The translations under genes were made by a program, and so were the position numbers. A stretch of DNA of 17,517 nucleotides. It comes from Caulobacteraceae bacterium UBA6225. GTDB lineage: Bacteria > Pseudomonadota > Alphaproteobacteria > Caulobacterales > Caulobacteraceae. The stretch lies in assembly GCA_002441055.1 (NCBI GenBank), contig DJWR01000148.1, positions 1-17,517 of the forward strand, written 5' to 3'. The notes beneath the pieces were generated by a model. That model had not been told where the DNA came from. It made no database searches and worked only from the letters and a program-made list of their open reading frames with translations. Below, one piece after another: positions 15,205-17,517 of the stretch; position 1 is the stretch's first letter; every line of letters starts with the position of its first letter.

Positions 15205-15762
15205 TTAGGGCGGGCTGATCGGCCGGGTCAGGTCGAACGCGACGCGGAACAGGCGTCCTGGGCGGGCCAGCTCGTAGGTAAAGGTCTCCCCCGACTGCTC
15301 CAGGGACCAGACATTGGTGTTCGACACCGTCCGGTTGGTCCGCGTGAAGAGCGTGATGGACTCTGCGTCGGCCGGGAAACTCTGGCGTGCGGCAGTCCCG
15401 GGGGCGACGCTGTCGCCGCCATACTGGGAAATCTCGTCCTCGGTCCCGTCCTCGTGGCGGTGATCATGCTTGAGCCGCAGCCGGTCCTCGCCGATGCGGG
15501 TGATCACCCAGGTGCGCGATCGGTCCTCCCCCACATGGAAGGGAATACGGATCTCTGTCTCGCCGCAGCTGGCCACCGTCATGACCAGTTCAGCCTCGCG
15601 GAAGGCGGCGTCGGTCTCGTCACCAGCCACCACCTGCCCCGCAAAGCTCTGGCCGCAATGGCGGCCAAGCCCCTCGAAAAAGGCCGCCGCAGGGTTCTGC
15701 GCCAGGGCGGCGGGCGCAGCGCTCAACCAGACCAAGGCGGCCAGGGCCAGGACAGGTCTCAT
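15205..15762 (-). CDS. Conserved secreted protein of unknown function
   Basis: The product is 185 residues from the ATG at 15762, chosen because GGAG lies 9 bases upstream and the sequence then opens with a clear Sec signal peptide (MRPVLALAALVWL, cleavage likely after APAALA at 21). The mature part has two cysteines (36 and 66) that could form a disulfide, and the blocks FEGLGRHCGQSFAG, IRIPFHVGEDRSRTWVITR, LRLKHDHRHEDGTEDEISQYGG and the C-terminal FRVAFDLTRP. I recognise this as a type of conserved hypothetical periplasmic protein, but no function is established to my knowledge. The KHDHRHEDG stretch (98-106) is rich in His and acidic residues and might bind a metal, which is speculation. 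The longer open frame back to 15885 is not used. It is divergent from the small acidic protein. Confidence 0.8.
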   Translation of the reverse strand: MRPVLALAALVWLSAAPAALAQNPAAAFFEGLGRHCGQSFAGQVVAGDETDAAFREAELVMTVASCGETEIRIPFHVGEDRSRTWVITRIGEDRLRLKHDHRHEDGTEDEISQYGGDSVAPGTAARQSFPADAESITLFTRTNRTVSNTNVWSLEQSGETFTYELARPGRLFRVAFDLTRPISPP

Positions 15763-15929
15763 CTTTGGCGACTCCGGTGTCGGCGCATCTCGCGCCCGGC
15801 ACGACCCTAGGGCCCGCGGTCCGGGCCGTCCAATCCCTGTGCTCCTGACGCAGCGGCGGCGGTGGGTCTGCCCCGCCCCGCCCATGGGTTAGGCTGATGA
15901 CCAGTGACCCAGTCGATTCGGATAACCCC

Positions 15930-16142
15930 ATGAGCAAGCCCCCAGAGCTGAACTACCGGCCCCTGAGCGACGGGCGCTACGAGGTCTGGCTCCATGCGGT
16001 GGTGACCCAGGACGCGCTTCTCGGCCTGCACGGGGTTCTGGCTCAGTACGGCGCCGAAGGCCCACCCGAACCGGCGGAGGCCGATGAGCCTGAGGCCACA
16101 GAGGACACCGGCTCCGATGACGGCGGCGGCCGGACGCACTGA
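15930..16142 (+). CDS. Small hypothetical protein with acidic C-terminal tail
   Basis: This 70-residue open frame begins at the ATG at 15930, with GGA about 8 bases upstream. An in-frame ATG at 15897 would add 11 residues but has only a weak AGG three bases ahead. The first half (YRPLSDGRYEVWLHAVVTQDALLGLHGVLAQYG) looks like a compact folded region with alternating strand and helix. The second half is rich in Glu, Asp, Pro and Gly and probably disordered. I recognise no family. It lies between a divergent secreted-protein gene and the convergent Hpt gene, whose stop is 5 bases away. The tight packing and normal codon use make it a likely real gene. Confidence 0.6.
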   Translation: MSKPPELNYRPLSDGRYEVWLHAVVTQDALLGLHGVLAQYGAEGPPEPAEADEPEATEDTGSDDGGGRTH

Positions 16143-16147
16143 GCGCG

Positions 16148-16501
16148 TCAGCGCCCCGGCGGGGTCTTAAGGGATCGCAGCATGAGTTCGTGCACATAGG
16201 CCGCCACATCCGCCAGGGCGGCGTCCAGGGCGTCGCGCACCGCGGGCAAACGGGCCTCCCCGTGGGTCTCAGCAGCCTCACAGGCCTGCGCCAGGGCGCC
16301 CGCACCGATCCCGCGGGCCGTACCCTTGATGGTGTGGACGGCGTCCGGCCACCCCTCCTGCCCCGGCGCCAGCAGCGGGGCCCAAAGGGCGGCCTGCTGG
16401 CGGAACAGCTCCAGGACTTCCTGCACCACCTCCAGGTCACCGGCGGCATAGGATTCCAGATAGCCGAAGTCCACCGCCCCGGTCAGATCGCGCCGCGCCA
16501 T
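16148..16501 (-). CDS. Orphan Hpt (histidine phosphotransfer) domain protein
   Basis: This 117-residue protein starts at the ATG at 16501; the earlier open frame back to 16600 runs over the tRNA-Lys promoter and is rejected. It consists of one all-helical Hpt domain. The phosphorylation motif HTIKG (residues 56-60) has His56 as phosphoacceptor and the typical small residues after it (TARGIGAGALAQACEAAE). The preceding helix carries FGYLESYAAGDLEVVQEVLELFRQQA, matching the Hpt fold's first helices. Such proteins relay phosphate between a hybrid kinase and a response regulator. No kinase or regulator gene is adjacent, so partners are unknown. The ribosome binding site is poor (a GAGGGG about 13 bases upstream). 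It is convergent with the small acidic protein. Confidence 0.85.
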   Translation of the reverse strand: MARRDLTGAVDFGYLESYAAGDLEVVQEVLELFRQQAALWAPLLAPGQEGWPDAVHTIKGTARGIGAGALAQACEAAETHGEARLPAVRDALDAALADVAAYVHELMLRSLKTPPGR

Positions 16502-16520
16502 ATTTCTGTTCGCCCCTCGC

Positions 16521-16548
16521 TTGCCAAGCCGAGAAATCCGGCTATGTT
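16521..16548 (+). promoter_or_regulatory. Probable tRNA-Lys promoter
   Basis: TTGCCA (16521-16526) and TATGTT (16543-16548) are separated by 16 bases, in the context GGCTATGTTCCGCGC, which fits alphaproteobacterial stable-RNA promoters. Transcription would start near 16555, giving a leader of roughly 38 bases before the tRNA. It lies just upstream of the divergent Hpt gene start. Confidence 0.6.
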
Positions 16549-16592
16549 CCGCGCCCTCGCCGGGACCCCCGCCAAACGGGGTCCGACGCGAT

Positions 16593-16668
<76 letters not shown>

Positions 16669-16732
16669 AGTTTTCCTCCGAAAACATATGGTGGCGCCCA
16701 CCGGGGCTCAGGGCCATGGCGGAGCAGCGATC

Positions 16733-17008
16733 ATGTCTGCCCTGATGGGTCTCAGCCTGGCGGCGATCAACATCGCCACATTCGCCGCCTTCGCCTTCGA
16801 CAAGCATCAGGCCAGGACAGGAGGTCGGAGAATTCCCGAACGCACCCTGCTGCTCATGGCCGCGATCGGCGGCTCCCCCGCCGCCTTGGCCGCTCAACAG
16901 GTTCTGCGCCACAAGACGCGCAAGCAGCCCTTCGGCGCCCGCCTGTCCTGGATCGTCGGGGCGCAGGCTGTGGTCCTGGCCCTCCTGCTGATCAGGCTGG
17001 ATGGCTGA
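16733..17008 (+). CDS. DUF1294 family small membrane protein
   Basis: The product is 91 residues from the ATG at 16733, preceded by GGAG 8 bases upstream; an upstream in-frame ATG at 16688 has no ribosome binding site. An N-terminal hydrophobic segment (about 2-20) is followed by FDKHQARTGGRRIPERTLLLMAAIGGSPAALAAQQVLRHKTRKQPF, which carries the DUF1294 signature (DK..A..G..R.PE..L...A..GGS.GA......RHKT.K..F). A second hydrophobic segment (about 70-86) closes the protein. The family is widespread, integral to the membrane and of unknown function, sometimes fused to cold-shock domains; none is fused here. It lies 64 bases downstream of tRNA-Lys on the same strand, so read-through from the tRNA promoter is possible. 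Confidence 0.87.
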   Translation: MSALMGLSLAAINIATFAAFAFDKHQARTGGRRIPERTLLLMAAIGGSPAALAAQQVLRHKTRKQPFGARLSWIVGAQAVVLALLLIRLDG

Positions 17009-17164
17009 GCGCCGACCAAATGGGGCCGCCAAGGCTCAGGGCTGGCTGCAACGCTTCAGGGGGCCAGACGTTGCCCTAAGCTGGAACCCCCGGACTGTCG
17101 GCGCTGGCCCCTCAGGGTTATGCTCTGCGCCAATATGTCCGCTCGAACCTAAGGATGACCTGAA

Positions 17165-17517
17165 ATGTCTGCACCCGCGCTGCGCCTCGCCCTGTTCGCC
17201 ACCTGCCTCATGGCCGCCCCCGCTGTGGTTCAGGCGCAGGCCGCCGGGCCCAGCAGCGCCGTCGCCCCGGCGGCCGCGTTCGAACTGGCGCCCCTGCCCT
17301 ATGGCTATGACGGGCTGGAGCCGGTGATCGACGCCCAGACCATGCAGATCCATCATGGGCGTCATCACCAGGGCTATGTGAACAACCTCAATGCGGCGGT
17401 GGCCCAGACGCCCGCCCTGTCAGGCAAGTCTCTGGAGGCGATCCTGGCGGAGGTGTCCAAGCACCCGGCCGGCGTCCGCAACAACGCCGGCGGCCACTAC
17501 AACCACACCCTGTTCTG
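17165..17517 (+). CDS. Exported Fe/Mn superoxide dismutase, N-terminal part (cut by window end)
   Basis: The ATG at 17165 is preceded by AAGGA 9 bases upstream, and the frame stays open to the right edge (117 codons). Residues 1 to about 26 form a Sec signal peptide (LRLALFATCLMAAPAV, then VQAQA), followed by a Ser/Ala/Pro linker. From residue 41 the Fe/Mn superoxide dismutase N-terminal domain begins: LAPLPYGYDGLEPVIDAQTM, then HHGRHHQGYVNNLN, with the metal ligand His63, and NNAGGHYNHTLF with the metal ligand His114. The enzyme disproportionates superoxide to hydrogen peroxide and oxygen. GGHYNHTLF resembles Mn-type members, but the metal cannot be settled because the second half is missing. 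The signal peptide implies a periplasmic enzyme, which is uncommon for this family and places defence outside the cytoplasm. Confidence 0.92.
   Translation, partial: MSAPALRLALFATCLMAAPAVVQAQAAGPSSAVAPAAAFELAPLPYGYDGLEPVIDAQTMQIHHGRHHQGYVNNLNAAVAQTPALSGKSLEAILAEVSKHPAGVRNNAGGHYNHTLF

Noticed and set aside
15831..15840. CAATCCCTGT, a 10-base match to the T-arm of tRNA-Val, as a possible attachment-site duplicate
   Set aside because: The match is short, does not reach the tRNA 3' end, and no integrase gene lies between the copies, so chance is the simplest explanation.

Overview
The window is high-GC alphaproteobacterial chromosome, most likely Caulobacterales (Caulobacter, Phenylobacterium or a close relative). 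The grounds are codon use, GTG and TTG starts, a class II DAHP synthase, the rpiA-gor cluster, tRNA promoters of the TTGCC-N16 type, and a two-hairpin intergenic repeat of a kind known from alphaproteobacteria. This placement is inferred from style and protein resemblance, not from a search.

Layout. The left edge holds the start of a glutathione peroxidase (minus strand), then a repeat-bearing intergenic stretch. Next is a minus-strand iron-uptake operon, a TonB-dependent siderophore receptor followed by a PepSY membrane protein overlapping it by 7 bases. Two copies of a TTGCGA-N5-TCGCA(A) dyad that look like Fur boxes precede it. Upstream lie a Gfo/Idh/MocA oxidoreductase and a small CusF-like lipoprotein. 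A plus-strand DUF429-like protein of unknown role follows, converging on a MATE transporter.

The central block (7.6-13.9 kb, minus strand) is metabolic: glmU, rpiA, gor, an O-antigen-ligase-like polytopic protein translationally coupled to gor, and class II DAHP synthase with a terminator-like hairpin after it. A phosphoglycolate-phosphatase-like gene (gph) is divergent from glmU.

The right block holds two tRNA genes, Val(CAC) and Lys(CTT), each with a recognisable promoter. Between and around them are a decayed, frameshifted IS3-family transposase remnant, a conserved secreted protein of unknown role, a small acidic-tailed protein, an orphan Hpt phosphotransfer protein, a DUF1294 membrane protein, and an exported Fe/Mn superoxide dismutase cut by the window end.

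Taken together this is mostly ordinary core genome with themes of iron uptake and oxidative defence (gpx, gor, sod). I see no CRISPR array, prophage or clear new multi-gene system. The best leads are the paired operator in front of the receptor operon, the CusF-like lipoprotein without metal ligands, the DUF429-like protein, the IS3 relic beside tRNA-Val, and the two-hairpin repeat.
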